A DNA stretch of 64,000 bases from Macquaria australasica (lineage: Eukaryota; Chordata; Actinopteri; Centrarchiformes; Percichthyidae), in NCBI GenBank assembly GCA_005408345.1, contig SEMN01001030.1, positions 2,501-66,500 on the forward strand. Direction: 5' to 3'. Within the stretch, counting starts at the first letter, position 1. Each line of letters begins with the position of its first letter. Below the pieces are notes generated by a model. It was not told where the DNA came from. It ran no database searches and saw nothing but the letters and a program-made list of their open reading frames with translations. The position numbers and the translations under genes are program-made. Below, piece after piece: positions 50,838 to 63,818 of the stretch.

Positions 50838-50978
50838 CTGTGTGTCTGTGAGAAGAGTATTCAAGCGAGGTAGGAAAGCCCCTTGTCTCCTGTTCATTTT
50901 GCTCCAGTGAACAGAGGTGTTGTCTGATACATGAGGTGCCTGACATACACACAACTTTCATAAGGAGTCTTTAATTCC

Positions 50979-50982
<4 letters not shown>
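49831..50982. other. non-coding with small CA/TG arrays
   Basis: CA at about 50181-50200 and TG at 50586-50598, 50618-50634 and 50806-50835. The stretch 49840-50130 is unique. The long frame from 50048 runs through CA repeats and has no domain. Confidence 0.45.

Positions 50983-51057
<75 letters not shown>
50983..51057. repeat. (CA)n microsatellite, about 37 units
   Basis: Uninterrupted CA array, 1.2 kb from the similar array at 49750. Confidence 0.97.
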
Positions 51058-51060
<3 letters not shown>

Positions 51061-51560
51061 TCTCCTCTCGTGGCTTGTCTGGATTCCTGGGGTGTGTTGG
51101 TCACGCGAGGAGCAGTGTGAGTGTGAGCCAGTAGTCAGAAGAGGAGGAAAAGTTAAGAAGGGAGGAAGGATGGAGGCAGTCTTGGCTGCTGCGTTTGGGT
51201 CCGAGCCATCTTTACATTCAGTCCTTTGACTAACAGCTTGCTCCCTGTTGCCAGAGCCATTAAACCATTATGAACTCTGAATTTCCAGAGGATGTCTTGG
51301 AAGACAGCGAGGAAACAATTGGGTGTCTTATTTGCTGGATATTTCTAAATGGAAGGAAGCACATCTTTATTGTAAAACTGTTTATAATTGGTCACGATAA
51401 AAGACATTTCATTTCTGATGTGCTGGATACTCCATCTGTAATAGTATTTCTCTTTAATGTGGTAAATGCCACAATACTTCTTTGTCTTTCAGTGTGCACA
51501 GTGTTCATAGTTCTGGCATTTCACTTTGTATTTCTGGTGGTGTGCCTCTAGGAATGACAT

Positions 51561-52070
51561 TGTCGGTTGGTCAGTCAGCTGACCACTTTGGTCCAGACTG
51601 AAATATCTCAACCACTACAAGATGAATACCATGACATTTTGGACAGACATTCATTGTGAGGATGAATCCTACTGACTTCGGTGATGCCCTGACTTCTTAT
51701 TTAGAACCATCAGTAGGTCAAAAAATGTTGTGTACAGATATTCATGGTTCCCAGACAATGAATCCTAATTACTGTGGTGATCCCCTGACTTTTCCTCTAG
51801 TGCCACAATGAGGAGTGAAATGTCTCAACAGCTAATGGATGGATTGCCATGGAATTGGGTACAGACTTGCAGTACCTGCAAAACCAATGGCAGTCCCATC
51901 AGCCTCAGCTGTACTTTGTATTTAGTGCTAATTTGCAAATATTAGCATGCAAACAAAACTAAGCTGGTGAACATGGTAAACATTATACCTGCTAAACATC
52001 CGCATGTTAGCGCTGTCATTGTGAACATTTAGCGCGAGGCAGAGCCACTAGTGTGGCTGTAGACTCTTAC
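51561..52070 (+). repeat. percomorph interspersed repeat with internal tandem units, long copy
   Basis: Starts near GTCGGTTGGTCAGTCAGC and contains three diverged internal units of about 110 bases. Each has a 'tctcaac..cta..gatg' block, 'acagac/acagat attcat', and 'atgaatcctaa/acc..ctgacttt'. It ends with AAACATTATACCTGCTAAAC and GGCTGTAGACTCTTAC. A shorter copy lies at 9018-9268. I recognise the family as common in percomorph genomes but cannot name it. Confidence 0.75.
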
Positions 52071-53183
52071 TCTTGTTTCTTGAAAAAAAGATTTTATGAC
52101 AAGACATTATGGTTACTGCTGCTCATCTAATCATACAATCATTTGTTCAAGTGCAATCAAGTGCATCACCTAAATACAGGGGTGCAAAACATGACATTTA
52201 TTTGTTTGAGAATGACATGTTACTGCTTTAAAAGTTCTTATTTTGTTGCCTACAAAACAGAACATTTCAAGTGGAGAAATCAAGTGACCAGTAGTATGCG
52301 TCTCCAGAGAGCAGGTCTTCTATCCTCCTTTCCTTCTCTCAATTCTCCTGCTCTCCTCCATGACAACCGCTTTCACAATTCCCCTTCCCAAGCCATGCTG
52401 GGCTAAGGGCCAGAGTTGTGCTTGAGAGAGAAAGAGCCCCTCTTTCTTCTTCTTTCTTTCTCTCAGACAACACAATTCCGTCACATTGAAACCGCAGTCT
52501 TCACTACTTGTAGGTCTTCTCTTTTCTTACCGCACTCTTTGCAGGTAGGATCACACAGAACGCATTAGACAGTGTGTCAAAGGTTAGCGGTGGCAGTGGA
52601 GAAACATAAGTAATAATAAAAGCTTATCATTCTCCAATTTTGCTGATTCAAAACCGTTTTCAAAAGGTGAGAGCCAATCAGAGCGTCGTTCCGGGTTTGA
52701 TCTTAAATCGATCCACATATCCATTTCACTCATTTTTCTGTCCTGGTCATACCCACTTCTTCGTACAACAGTGCTCTTCTCTCTTGTGATATATACATCA
52801 GCGAATCGAAACGGACATGACTGTCTAGTTTGGATGATGAGACCAGCTGACAGACTTGGAGACTAGATGTCTCTCATATTGAAAAGTACTGCACTGTGTG
52901 CTCGACTGTGCTTGTGTTGTTAAAAGAAGAAATCATTAATTTCTTCACCAAACCTCAGCAGATGAATCTAAATGCCCCATGATGCATAAAGTCTGCTGTG
53001 TTGTATTTGTTCCAGAGCCGGTGTTGTAATACTGTTAGTATTAGTCATTTGGGCTCTGGCTGTGTCCGCCACATCTGGGATTTGCTGTTGTGTTTGTCTG
53101 TGTCAGTGTATATTTCTGTGGTATGAATCATGTGTGTGATTGTTCATGTGTCAGAGTCTGTATCTATTTCTGTATGCACGAGG

Positions 53184-53216
<33 letters not shown>

Positions 53217-55517
53217 GCACATTGCTGATCCCCAGATGTGCCAAGCAGGTGGCCACATTACTCTCCTCTGAGCTAAACTGCAGGCGGGGGAGGCCACTCA
53301 CAGCGGCTCATGTACAAACTCTCATGTATCACCGTTTACCTGACGTCAGAAAGAGAATCAAAAAGCAGCCTCTGTGTATTTAATCAAGTTTCACCCTGTA
53401 TGCGTGTGTATGTCTGCGAGTTCTCATATGTGTGCGTGATTGAGCACATGTGTGTTTATCATGATGCCTCACCTCAGCTCTCCCACAGCTTCCCAGCAGC
53501 TTCCCGAGGATAAAAGCGAGTGAAACCCCAGACTAGTGGGGCTCCACAGCCAATTAGGATTGTTTATTTAGCCAGCCACGGCCGCCTAGCAGAACAGGAG
53601 CACACAGCCAGCCACACAGCCCTGCACTGGAAACCTCTCTCCTCTCTCTCTCTCTCTTTCTCTTCCTCTTTTTCCACTCCTTTAAACTCCTTTGGCTCCA
53701 TCTCCTCTCTTGCTTCTCTCCACCCTTTGCCCTCTTTCTCCAACTTTTATTACCCTCCAGGCAGACGCAACCTTTCCAGGATGTCCTAAACTGATAATAG
53801 TTATCAATAAGTCAGAGATTCTTTGGTTTGTTAACTCAACGTTTTCCTTATATGCTTAGGGATGCAGTTGTTGCTTCTAGTATTAGTGCCCATAATCAAC
53901 CCCTCACACAGTACCTAAAGCACACACATACATGCACACATAGACTGGATACGTTATTTTCTCTCTCCAACTCTCTGATATTCATCCTCTGGTAACATAA
54001 TAGTCTAGTTGTGGTAAGGCCTGTCATACATTGTTGCATTTCCAAGCAGTCCAGCGTCTGCATTTATCCAATCTTCCATTGTTGGACTCAGATCATGACA
54101 GTACTGTGGTTTCTCCCTGTCTGAGTTTTACTGATTTCTGACCAGTATAAATCCTGCAGTTTTTTCTCTGATGTTTTCACTGCAGAAAACCGACATGGTG
54201 AGTTATCGCTGTACAGGGGTTCTCACGCATATTGGCGCTAACCAAGACAGGACTTACTTCTAGGAAAAAAACAAACACACACACACACACACACACACGC
54301 TTATCCCAACCTCCACCTTCACCCTCTACTTCTCCCTGCAGGTTTGCGATGTCCCTTCACACCAGCCATCCCATGTGTATGTTTTTCCTGCTTGAGTTCA
54401 CGTTCACGTGGGATCCAAAGGGGAGAACAGCCATCAGCCAGCATCCTCTCCCTCATCCATCACCATGATCAGGGCTCTACATCTACTCCCCTTCCCTTCT
54501 TTTCCCTCTCTAACCCTGCATCTGTCCCTCTCTTTCTCCATCTACCGCTCTTTTTTTCCCTCCTCTTCTCATCAGCACAAGCTTCCCATGATGGATTGGC
54601 TCATTGACTGATGCCGGAGGGGTGCTGTAGTGTTGTATATGCATTGGGGTGTGCGTTGGGGAGTATTGGACAGAGGCAATGTGCCGAGGAGAGAGACGGG
54701 GTGAGCAGGCAACATGATATCCCACTAAGATGCATTTAGCTTGCGTGGAATAGTTTCACAAGGGAAAGATAAGGATTTATTGAATGAATCACACCTCATA
54801 CTTTCTTAAGCACACACATACGCTGAAATAGAGTTATTGGGTTTGAGGCTGAGAGTTGTTTGTTCTGGAAAAAATCAGCTGGTTCCTCTGAGTGGAGAGT
54901 CCTCTTCCACTTCCTCCCCCAAGTGAAAACACCCAAGATTTCCAAGTGATTTTATACACAAACGTGCACACAGTAACACACACATGTATGCATGCATACA
55001 TAAGCAAGCACGGGTCGTCTGGGGCTTGTGCTTCCAGGAGAGTGGAACATGTAAAAGGATCTTTGTATACCGCTGCACACGCCTGCTGTGCCAGAGCTCC
55101 TGGATAGATAGGGAAGTACCTGTTTACTCCTACACACACTCAGTAACCCAGTCAGTGCGTCGGACAGGTACTGAAGAGCCAAATGCACTGTACATCCCTC
55201 ACTGGGCAACAGGCCAACTCGGGAGAGTTCACTCCGAGGTCACGAAGCAGACAAACAAAACTCTCCAGGTAAGAGGGTCAGCATGCAAACAGGACAAAGG
55301 CAACTTAGTGAGACACGCTAAGTGCATTGAATGACTTGTGGTAGTCATAGAGCTGGCAACGCACATGTAACTAAATGAGTAAGTAAAGAGAACTGACACA
55401 AAGTTTGAGGGAGTTTGAGTGAGTTAGTTTACTCATAGGGCAGCTCAGTGCAGGAATAAAGGTCTGTTCACTGACTCGTTCCACATGGGTGCCTGCGGTT
55501 TGGGCCTGTCCTGACCA

Positions 55518-55559
<42 letters not shown>

Positions 55560-55797
55560 TCTAACCCTTCCTCTACCATCACTCAACAACGTGGGCATGA
55601 CTGTGGAGAGCCAAAGATCATGGAAACCAAAAAAGCTGAATGACATCATTTTACAAGACCTGACAGCACTTTGATGAGTAAACCTGGGCGGCTGAGAATT
55701 AGCAACAGGACAGCGTTGACTAATTTCTTTGCATTCCCTGTGTGGGTGTACTGTGACCACCTGAACATGTCATCAGCCATGAACTTTGGAGGAGAAC
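52071..55797. other. non-coding with microsatellites
   Basis: TG at 53187-53216 and 55520-55558, CA at 54280-54297, and CT-rich runs at 53640-53760 and 54490-54570. The segment 53545-53600 (CCAATTAGGATTGTTTATTT and a GGCCGCC-like block) looks like a possible conserved element. No exon is supported. Confidence 0.45.
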
Positions 55798-55945
55798 ATC
55801 CATCCATCCATCCATCCATTTTCTATACTGCTTATCCTCTTAGAGGGTCGCGGGGGGCTGGAGCCAATCCCAGCTGACATTGGGCGAGAGGCGGGGTACA
55901 CCCAGGACTGGTCGCCAGTCAATCACAGGGCTGACACATAGAGAC
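55798..55945 (-). mobile_element. 3' tail of a LINE-type retrotransposon
   Basis: On the minus strand the segment runs through 'ccagccccccgcgaccctc' and 'ggataagcagtatagaaa' into a (GGAT)n-type tail. On the plus strand it appears as CATC repeats at 55798-55819. This is a familiar 5'-truncated non-LTR retrotransposon tail in fish. No reverse transcriptase sequence remains. Confidence 0.6.
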
Positions 55946-58714
55946 AGGAGAACATATACTCTTGAAATCTTTTAGTACTATTGTGGTATTCTTTTGATAT
56001 TTTATACTTTATATAGTGGGTTTTGGCACAGATAGTGTGTGACATTTTCATTTAAAGAAATAAGAAAATGCATGAATTGACAAAGCTTTCTCCACTGTAC
56101 TCATCAAAATGTGAAATGCTAAATACTTCTCTCAGTAGAAGAGTTGTATTTTGAACCATTCCTACCTGATTCTGTATGACAAAAGACAGATTAGTACTCT
56201 TACTTTAAGAAACATATACTGGAAAAATAGAATTTGTTTAAAAAGGCTCAGATGATCTGTCAAAAAAAATATTAAAGAGCTATTCCTCAGGTATTAGATT
56301 GGAAACTTCAGGCAAAATTTAGATCAGAAGATTCTCATATGTTTAGGGAAGTTGTGCCCATTAGATTTGCTGACTGATAACTGATATCAACACGCATTTT
56401 AACTGTTATAATAGTAGATTTCAGCGACCAATATTGGTCTGGGTTTAATTTATAAATCCAAAAACCTTCAATAGCCCTTGGACAATTTGAGTGAAAGTCT
56501 GTAAAATAATAGACCTAAAGAACTTAAAATATTTAATTTGGAAATAAAGTATACATTGCATTTACCATTTACAAACTAAAGAACAGGATCCAAGACTTTG
56601 GAGGAAAGAAACTCATCGAAATCACAGCACGAGTTCTAAAATCTTTTTTGGACCTCAATATATAGTATTTCTCTTTGTGTGAGAGTGGTTACAGGTCACA
56701 GAAATAAATAATGAAATAAATGTATTTTAGACTGGAAAACTACGCAAAAGTAGACCAGCTAATGGAAATTTAATCGTTTCCATCAAGTCTTGTGACCTCT
56801 GTTACCATTCTGGGTGAAAAGTTGGCTTATGTAAAAGGCAGCTCACGCAAAAGATAAAAGTTGGTTTCCATCAACGGCACGTCCAGCATGTTAGACACCC
56901 TGAAGGCCTCATCTCTCTGTTCTCTGGGTTGGCTGGATAGATAATATAGATGGTCATGCTCAATCAATCTTCCCAATTCACCCCCTCACATGGAAACACC
57001 TTTTAAAAAAAACACTGTCTGGACTGTGTTTGGTACATCGCAGTCTTTCTCTCACAGTCTCTGTCTCTCTGACTTACTGTCAGGCTGGCAGAGCTGCTGC
57101 TGGCCGGCAGACTGGCAGGGCTATTGTTTTCATTTCCCTTCCATTAAACACAGCCTTGGGAGAAAAGAGAGGGAAAGCAGGAGAGGAGAGTGGAGAGGAG
57201 GGGTGGGGAACCATCTTGGGAGGATCTGTTGCTACTAGACAGCGTGTTTATCATAACAGCTGCTGTCCACAGGGGAAACTTGGCAGGCTACATCAAAGGC
57301 TCATTCACAGCCCACCTCTACCGTCTGACACACACACACACACACACACGCACACACACAACCATGCACACGGGCACACACACGCTCACAGAAGGACATG
57401 CTATCCTCCCATTCAATGTGCAAAAGATATTGTAAGACCCTATAAAAGGCTAATTCTCAGGTTAAAGGAAGTTATGTTCCAGCCTTTATTACCTAAGCTG
57501 TTAGCTCTCGGCAGTGAGGTCTGTTTTTACGATTGTTCTGGTTTCTGTGTAAATGAATTAAAGTTCCATTTGAGTGGCGCCCCTTGTATATGCCAACACA
57601 TTCTTCAGATTGAGAGCTGAGCTGGCCTCGCTTCAACACATCTCTCTCACAGACTCTTGTTAATAGGGAGCAGTCCTTACAATCCCTCCCCTCAAGACAG
57701 AGCGAGAGAGAGAGAGAGAGAGAGAGAGGGTAGGGGAAGCCAATGAGTTTTTATGCAGCAATTTTACCTCAAAGGCTGAGAGGATGAGGTTACAATTTAT
57801 TTCCTTGTTAATTCTCCCCCCTGCTCTGAGAGAAGAACCCAATCATGTCACTCTGCTGCCATCATGAGGCCGAAAAAATCAACTACCAGCTATTCTTCCA
57901 CAGATATCACAGTATGTATTGAAGGTAAAGTTTTGATTATGGGGAATTGTGCTATTTTTCCCATTTACCCAGAGTTAGAGCAGCTCATGGATGCCTTTCT
58001 CATATCTCTGAATTCAGTCTGAATATCAGTTAAACAGTGAAATTAGCTACTGGATGTCTCGACACACTCCAGGTATGACCAAACTACTCATTGTAATTTA
58101 CATATTATTGCAGCTAATTTCACTATTACAAAGAAAAAGAAACCTTGATTTATGCCACGGTGCATGTGCCCACTGCACTTTTGAATATACGGATTCTGAA
58201 ATATTTGTTTTATCAGTTGTATGTAATTGTTACATGCTATCCAAAATACAACCATGAAACATGCTAAGGTGTACAAAAGGCATTCATCAGTTTGTCGGAC
58301 TGGATACATAAAGGTAATATTCTAAAAGAAAACTAAGCTAAATTTCTGCTTGATGCAGGTGAGATCTTGACAAAAGGTGCATCAACAATTTCTTTTCTGT
58401 CTTCTCCATGTAACTCAGAAATGTGCCATGATTAGAGAAAAAGATAAATTTCATTAACAAAGCTCTTCTGCAACCTGTTTTAAGGAAGGCAGCTCTGACC
58501 AGAGCATTTAATATACATAGTCTACATTTTGCAAGGAATGACATGCAGTGTCAAAACGTCACAGTCATGCCAAAAAGGATTATATTCTTTTCATTCTTTT
58601 TATCCTTTCTTTTCATGTGCATAACCATGACTGTTCATATCAAAAACATGGAGCAGACAGTGAAGAACTGTATCTCGGGCCCTTTTGCTTTCTGTTGGCT
58701 TCCTTTTCATCAGC
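55946..58714. other. mainly AT-rich non-coding
   Basis: CA array at 57328-57360 and a (GA)n array at 57700-57729. The reading frame from 57030 crosses the CA array and has no domain. Nothing else is identified. Confidence 0.45.
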
Positions 58715-58921
58715 AGACATTTTGACGTGTCCTATCAGGAAAAGCCCAGGTGTTATTAATAACATTGATGTTGGCTCCGTTGTATTCATGTGTCCCAGTG
58801 ACACTGAGCCAGCATGCACAATACCAGGACCCTGAAACTGAAGCAGCTAAATTAAAATCAGCCATCATTAATTTTAGTATTTACACCTGTGCTTTTCCTA
58901 CTGTGACATGTCAAAATGTCT
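58715..58921. mobile_element. MITE with about 35 bp inverted ends
   Basis: AGACATTTTGACGTGTCCTA with AGGAAAAGCCCAGGTGT at the left is matched at the right by the inverted copy ending GACATGTCAAAATGTCT. The interior of about 135 bases is non-coding. Related termini occur at 46614 and 47983. Confidence 0.65.
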
Positions 58922-59259
58922 TCTGTGAAAAAGGCTTATTGTCAGCAATGCAGCGGTGTTGCTTGCTTGGTTGGCTCTGTTTACCCAAGAAGTTTTTGTT
59001 GTGCTTGTTTGCACTCTCTTATTAACAGCATGCTTCAGTCTGACTGAGTTACAAACATTCACACCTGATGGACCATTACACCCTCAGTCCTCTTTACTCA
59101 CACTGATTTTCACAAATGGGTTTTAGACTCGTAACACCACTAACTGCTTTTTTTTTTTCTGATGGACAAACAGACTCATGCTGCCTTATTGCCTTCATAG
59201 ATGTTCAGGAGAGGAATCAGGATGTCTGACTGTTTATCTGCAAGTAATAGTACACACAG

Positions 59260-59269
59260 ATGCACAAAC

Positions 59270-59359
<90 letters not shown>
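59260..59359. repeat. (CA)n microsatellite, about 48 units
   Basis: The longest CA array in the window, with one early cgca interruption. Confidence 0.97.
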
Positions 59360-59361
<2 letters not shown>

Positions 59362-60777
59362 CAGCTGTTCTAATCTAAAGGGTAATGGTATGCAGTCACC
59401 CACTGTAGATAAATATGTATCACACAGTGTTGTAATCAATCTTTCATGTCTGTGGAGCTCTTTTTGCCCTCAGCAAACACAAATTACACAACAGTTTACT
59501 CAATTGATGTGTCACGACAAGAAAGTGCAGCCTTTTAAAAGTTGGTATATGGTGCAATGAAACAATGACAATATTTTATTAAGTCTTACTTCTATGGAAA
59601 CTGGAAACATATCATTTCAGCTAGACAGCCTACAAATGTAAAATTACATGAAATGAATGCTACAAACTCTCATCATCATTTTGTTTCCATTGAATGAATA
59701 CATCAATAATAAGCAGCCCAGTCGTGGCCCCTGAATATGAGCAATAACAACTGTTACTGACAGGCTGCTGACCTGAGACTTTATTAACACCAAGCCACAG
59801 TTACTATTTGTTTCTCGTTTGTGTGTGTGTTACTGTAAAACATAAATGCAAAAGCGCCTGTTATCACATGCTGAGAGGCCCCAAATGGCCTCACATGCAG
59901 ACCTTTGGGGATTGTTATTTACACAAGCACACACAAACACAAACACACACAAACACACACACACACATATGCACTGAGCCACGTCTGAAGGACGTCAATA
60001 CAAAGACAGCACACTGACGTCAGTGCAGCAGTGCTTTGCAACCTGCTGCCATATTTCACTCTTTTTTTAGTCCGTCAAGCTTGAATGAGGTCATGGCTTC
60101 AACACTTTGTAAGTGTCTGATGATGATTGTGATGAATGAGGGATATATCGTATCATTTAAAGCCTACAGTAATTAATGGTTTAATATCTACAATTTTGGA
60201 TTTTCTTACAAAGGGTTTGTGCCAGTAAGGATAAAGTATTGTTCGTCATTTTGTCTGTCTGTCTGTCTGCCTGCCTGCCTGTTGTGTGTGCTGTTGAAAT
60301 CCTTCCCTCTGGATCTCGCCATGCTGTCCCCGAGGCTGCCCAGCTGAAACAACACCGAGTGGAGGACACTTAAGAGCCCTGCTCTATCCGCTCTCACACA
60401 CTCACACAGCGCTGCCAAAATCATAAGCCCTCCACTCATCTCCTGCCAAAACCTCTTCCTCGTGGCACGGAAGTGTAAGTTGTGTTTGACAGCTGCTGTG
60501 ATGAATTAGCTGAGGTTTTTTCAGCTTCATTGTTTGTATTAACCTCTATACTGCTTTTTGAAATTGGAAAAAGAGAGGTCCATCAGTATGGTTAATATGC
60601 TGGTATGACCATTATTTTCCCCTGACACAAGATTGGGGTCTCACCTACGATGAAGTAGTAGGTCACCGTGGCAACAGTGGAGTCTTTGGAGAGATGAAAG
60701 CAAATGAGATAGAAGGAGAGGACGAGAGAGATTAGCACACCTGGTGCTTACGTGTTTATTTATTATGTGAGTGCATG

Positions 60778-60782
<5 letters not shown>
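59360..60782. other. non-coding, no gene seen
   Basis: Interrupted CA-type units at 59928-59967 and a TGTC/TGCC tetranucleotide run at 60255-60281. No coding signal. Confidence 0.45.

Positions 60783-60828
<46 letters not shown>
60783..60828. repeat. (TA)n microsatellite
   Basis: About 23 TA units, the only long TA array in a window dominated by CA/TG arrays. Confidence 0.95.
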
Positions 60829-60832
<4 letters not shown>

Positions 60833-61300
60833 TTATATATAGACAGGAACATGTGAATGGAGAAGAAATATGTTCCTTTTGAAACATACGCAAGAGCAAA
60901 GTTCTGACAGTGTGAGTGTGACTGGCCTGCACTTGATGGTGATAATGGTCATGGTGACACACACACACACACACACACACAGTAGAGAAGAGACCAGATG
61001 GAGGGTGAGAGGGTGAGAGGGGAGAGAGTGCGCTGTCCTTCAGACAGATGGATGCAGTGATGCTGTTTCTGATGACTGGGCCCCAGAGAGGGGGGCAATC
61101 GCCCGTGCCTCTCTGCTGCCAGCAGGCTCATATTCTGGGCTTTGTTCTCTGTAATCTGCTAACCTGTGGAGCATCCGGACAGATGAGACACATTAAGAGG
61201 GTTGTGAGCAAGAACACAAGCCTTCAGATGAGGCACCAACAAAGCCTCATTCATTAACCTGACTTGCACTGAGGATTTACACCATTTTAAAAGGATTTGG

Positions 61301-61301
<1 letters not shown>

Positions 61302-61340
<39 letters not shown>
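61302..61340. repeat. (TG)n microsatellite
   Basis: About 19 TG units. Confidence 0.95.
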
Positions 61341-62504
61341 CACGGGTAGGTTGTGTTGAGCAGCAAATGTGGCTTTTGTAATTTCAACAGCAATGCAGGA
61401 TTAAAGACAGTTAACATTAAGGCTGCCTCTCATCAATGCTCAAGGATTTACATGGGAGCAGATTATGAATTGTCTCCCAAAAGACAGTCTCACTGATGTG
61501 CTGGTGAATTCTGAGCCTGGATGTACATCTGCAGCATTTGAAGTAGCACAGGTTATAGACAGATAATATTGTTTTAACATGTTTGCACAACAGAGGGCAG
61601 CAGAGAGTGAGCTCCAAACCTCAGGAGTACAAGTCACCATATGCAGAGTCTCAGTGCACACATGCATGAAGGGCATCGGTTTGGTTCATCACACAGAAAT
61701 ACTTTCTGCTACACGTGGTGCATGGGCTTAAAAAACCCCATCTTTTGCACATGTCAAGACAGTGGAGAATATGCAGAACCACAGTGCCATTTCATGTTCA
61801 ACTATCAAAGAATCAAAGTTTCAGAGTATATGATGAGGCTGTATTAGGACAAATTACAAAAACAGCAATGATGAGAGAATTAAATTTAAAAAAAGTTTAG
61901 AATATGATAAATAAAAATTCTAAAATGATCAATTAAAATGTTGAGCTTCATAGTTCATTCTTGATACATTAAAATGATTACATTTACAGTAATATATGTA
62001 GAGTTATTAAATTGCTTTTGTATAGAAATGGGTCTTGATAAGAGATTTCATTGGATGTCATTGACTTAGCCAGTCTAAGCTAATGGACCAGATAGAACTA
62101 CACTGATACTAGACACATACACCTACACACAAACTACACCCAGGCACACTCCTACTCATACATGGGTGGGTGGAGTGTATATCAGCAGCTGAGCTAAGGG
62201 TTACTGGCAAAGGAAGACTACAGCACATCCAGTCACACATTCGCTCCATGTGACCTGCCACTGTCTGTAGGAGAGAGTCAGGGAGTCATGAGAGAGTGCT
62301 TTGGGATAGAAGCCAGACACACACAGAGGTGTGTGAGAGTGCAGGAACATAATTATTTCATGAGACCTGTTGTGAGAGCTCTGCACCCAAAGGCAACAGA
62401 CCTAAAAGAGATGTAGCCACCAGGGTGAAAATGATACGATTCAGGTTACCATAAGGCAGACACACAGAGAGAGGACAACCTAAATATACACACAGCATTC
62501 ACAT

Positions 62505-62510
<6 letters not shown>
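61341..62510. other. non-coding, no gene seen
   Basis: Unique sequence, AT-rich around 61840-62020. No simple repeats and no exon signals. Confidence 0.45.

Positions 62511-62553
<43 letters not shown>
62511..62553. repeat. (CA)n microsatellite
   Basis: About 21 CA units. Confidence 0.95.
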
Positions 62554-62555
<2 letters not shown>

Positions 62556-63504
62556 TACACACAGACACAGATGTGTATGCATACACAAACTCGCAGTATT
62601 TTCATGTTCATGCATGACTGCTGCTTCGTGCCTGAGACATCAAATCTCCAGCACCCATCTGCAGGGAGAGACGCCTCCTAACAAGCTAACAAAAATTTGT
62701 TCTGACAGCAGTCACGTTTTGTTGAATCACTCACGCGCCCGGTTCTGCTCCTAAACAGCAGACAGGGTTTTTATTAGGAAATGAGGGTGGGCGTGGGAGT
62801 CAGTGACATCATTCCATGTGATAAAGTGCCCCTGGTACCTCTGCAGGGGTGACAATGGTGAGGAGGGAGAGATGGCGTGTCACTCCACGGAGCATATACT
62901 AGGACACAGTGAGAGACAGGCTGGCATCTTTAGCTCCCATTACAGACACACTGGAGAGACACACTAGGCTGATACATCCTTTCTTAGCGCTGTTGAGTAA
63001 TGCTAAAGGTAACCTTTGCTGCTGAGTATATTCTGTCTTTCTCTCTCTCTGGTGCACCCTTATCCACTTACAAAGACACACACACACACACACACACACA
63101 GTGTATGCTTTTATGTCATGTGGACCAGATAGCTAATCTAATTAAAAGGTTTAACCTACAAAGTCCTAAAAGACTAAAGTCTGCCCCAGCATGCACTGGG
63201 TGCAACTACCACTGCCTGAAAAATGTCATTCCCGACAAACCAGTACACAGCCCAACTAACTCGGACATTATAAAAGTTCAATCAAAACTATTTCATTCAC
63301 TCTCTCCTATTTCTTCATTCATGACATCGTCTCCGCTACACCTCTTGGCTCCTGTCCATTCATATATTTTCCTGCTTCTTAAAATCTTAGAAGCATCTTC
63401 TTCCTGGTTCACATTATCCAATCAAGTAAGCCCAATGCTACCGCTCCTCTCACTTATATCCGACATTCAACCACCACTTTCCGCCCCTGTCCACATACTG
63501 TTGT
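62554..63504. other. non-coding, no gene seen
   Basis: Small CA array at 63076-63100. The reading frame covering 63000-63548 runs from this array into the transposon relic and is not a gene. Confidence 0.45.
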
Positions 63505-63818
63505 GCACTTTTGGTCTGGGGCTGTTTTTCATGGTTTTGGCCCCTTAGATCCAACTGAGGGAAATCTGAACGCTACAGCATACAATATTATTTAGACAAT
63601 AGTGTGGCCAACCTCACTGATGCTCTTGTGCCTGAATGGGAGTGAATTCCTGCAGTCAGATTCCAAAATCTTGTGGAAAGCCTTCCCAGAACACTGTTAT
63701 GGCAGTATACTGTATTTATGTGGTTTTGGAATAAGTTGTTCAGCAATCACATGTGGGTAATATTGTGGTGCCCACCTTCTTTATTCCATCGTCCACATAC
63801 TTTTGGCCATGTAGTATG
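63505..63818 (+). pseudogene. Tc1-type transposon relic with internal deletion
   Basis: The left part reads GLGLFFMVLAP in translation. It is followed in other frames by GKSERYSIQ-like remnants and then directly by a block resembling the transposase C-terminus (NLTDALVPEWE, FQNLVESLP). The central catalytic part that normally joins them is deleted. The right end contains CCACATACTTTTGGCCATGT, the recognisable terminal sequence of fish Tc1 elements. It is a different subfamily from the copy at 43061. Confidence 0.75.

Noticed and set aside
57030..57620. 196-codon plus-strand frame
   Set aside because: Crosses a CA array and has no domain or splice support.
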